From NCBI GenBank assembly GCA_964020975.1, contig OZ026616.1, forward strand, positions 83,576,268-83,640,267: a stretch of 64,000 nt of DNA, given 5' to 3'. Positions 62,945 through 64,000 of the stretch are shown piece after piece. Both the position numbers and the translations under genes were made by a program. Positions within the stretch are counted from its first letter, which is position 1; every line of letters starts with the position of its first letter. The notes beneath the pieces were generated by a model that saw only the letters and a list, made by a program, of their open reading frames with translations, was not told the origin of the DNA and did no database searches. The stretch comes from Hermodice carunculata (taxonomy: Eukaryota; Annelida; Polychaeta; Eunicida; Amphinomidae).

Positions 62945-63930
62945 ATGTCTGTTCCCATTATAATATGTCACTATACATAGCAAAGCTTCAACATAACCTA
63001 TACTGCCCCCACGTACAAAAACCTTAATTTACACTGCATAAACTATCTAAGCAAAGGAGGGAGGAGCTGATGGTGGAGGTGGCAAATTTTTCCCCAGCAA
63101 ATTACCCATGATAAAAAGAGATCACGTCATTCCACTAGTATTACCTCAAAAATGACATATTTTCCAATAACCCATGTGTGATTATACGAGAACAATGGCT
63201 TAATTGGTCTGTTAATAGCTGAATACACAAGTCACGCCCCTGAGGTTTTGCCCGATGTCCTGCAAGGGCGTGGGTATTTTACAAAGAAATACACTAGGAA
63301 TATGTACATTTTCCTTAAAAACTGACGACAGAAACCAGGGATACACTTTGTATGAAAAATGCTGAAAAGAAGGTTTTTCAGTCACACTTAGTGCTTTACA
63401 TACTTAAATTATGAAATGCCCAGTCAATGGTGGAATACATATTTTATCCAAATTTATCAAAGTTTGCAGGACTTTTTATTGTTCTTCATGTTCACTCATG
63501 CATTTCACGCACGTACACTATTACAATGTCACTGTACATATAGCAAAGCTTCAAGATAACGTATACTGCACCCATGCATAGAATACATAATTTACACATT
63601 ATTAACCATAGAATCCCCACCGGGGGGGGGGGGGGGGCAGGCGGGGATGGAGCTGAGGGTTGGAGGTGGAAAAAATACCACACAATAAAAAGAGATCATG
63701 TCATTCCACTTCTATTAACTGCAAAAAAAAAGTTTTTTCCTATTACAATGTCACTGTACATACATGTAGCAAAGCTTTCAGATAACGTATACTTCACACA
63801 CCTATAAAATACATCTTTTACACAGTATTGATGATAGAATTGTCCTCAAAAGGGCCGGGGCAGGAGCTGAGAGTGGAGGTGAAAAAATTCTTCTCAGCAA
63901 ATTACTGCACAATAAAAGAGATGTTACTTA
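62945..63930. repeat. Three copies of a 200-bp dispersed repeat
   Basis: Copies at about 62958-63140, 63517-63712 and 63741-63925 share TATAATGTCACT or TACAATGTCACTGTACATA, AGCAAAGCTT, TAACGTATACT, GGGAGGAGCTGA or GGGCAGGAGCTGAGAGTGGA, and AAAAGAGATCACGTCATTCC. The last two are adjacent. The first is separated by about 375 bp of unrelated sequence. Confidence 0.8.
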
Positions 63931-64000
63931 CAAAGAGGAAAACTGCCAACTGATTCAAACTACCGAATGAGCTAGTTCCAAGCGCTTCTCCATTATAACA

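Overview
The window is AT-rich eukaryotic DNA with large introns, many microsatellites and minisatellites, and layers of old transposons. There are no bacterial-style operons. The repeat families (ATGCCCCC-ended elements, arrays built on TGACCTTGAAA...AGGTCAAGGTCA, abundant ACATGTAC) suggest a marine invertebrate, probably a lophotrochozoan such as a mollusc or brachiopod. The species cannot be fixed from sequence alone.

One host gene is recognisable, on the minus strand: the 3' half of an alpha/epsilon-sarcoglycan gene. Five exons join in consistent reading phase: 37519-37314 (end of the ectodomain, transmembrane helix), 33505-33479 (27-nt microexon), 32149-31976 (conserved juxtamembrane tail, then proline-rich), 30460-30374 (two PPxY motifs) and 21097-20983 (C-terminus and stop). 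A 3' UTR of about 1.4 kb ends at an AATAAA at 19594-19589. All four introns are phase 2, so the three internal tail exons could each be skipped without changing frame. The N-terminal exons were not found and probably lie beyond position 64000, which would make much of 37520-64000 upstream intron or flank.

Region by region. 1-3.4 kb: an interspersed repeat, a broken Penelope-like reverse transcriptase and a tandem duplication. 3.4-8.6 kb: mostly featureless, with one weak candidate orphan exon. 8.6-14.4 kb: remnants of at least four LINEs (endonuclease, linker, thumb, zinc-knuckle and 3'-end pieces on both strands). 14.7-18.4 kb: an element with long inverted arms, one arm interrupted by a 431-bp hairpin element. 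19-19.2 kb: minisatellite. 19.6-37.5 kb: sarcoglycan exons and repeat-filled introns, including a second 431-bp hairpin element beside a splice acceptor and a LINE. 37.9-42.5 kb: a composite repeat with a nested ATGCCCCC-ended element. 43-54 kb: hairpins and many tandem arrays, including a 147-bp-period array with higher-order structure. 54.4-62.2 kb: a Crypton/ZMYM-type fragment and three LINE pieces, one nearly whole in its reverse transcriptase and one split by a nested insertion. 62.7-64 kb: a short inverted-terminal element and a dispersed 200-bp repeat.
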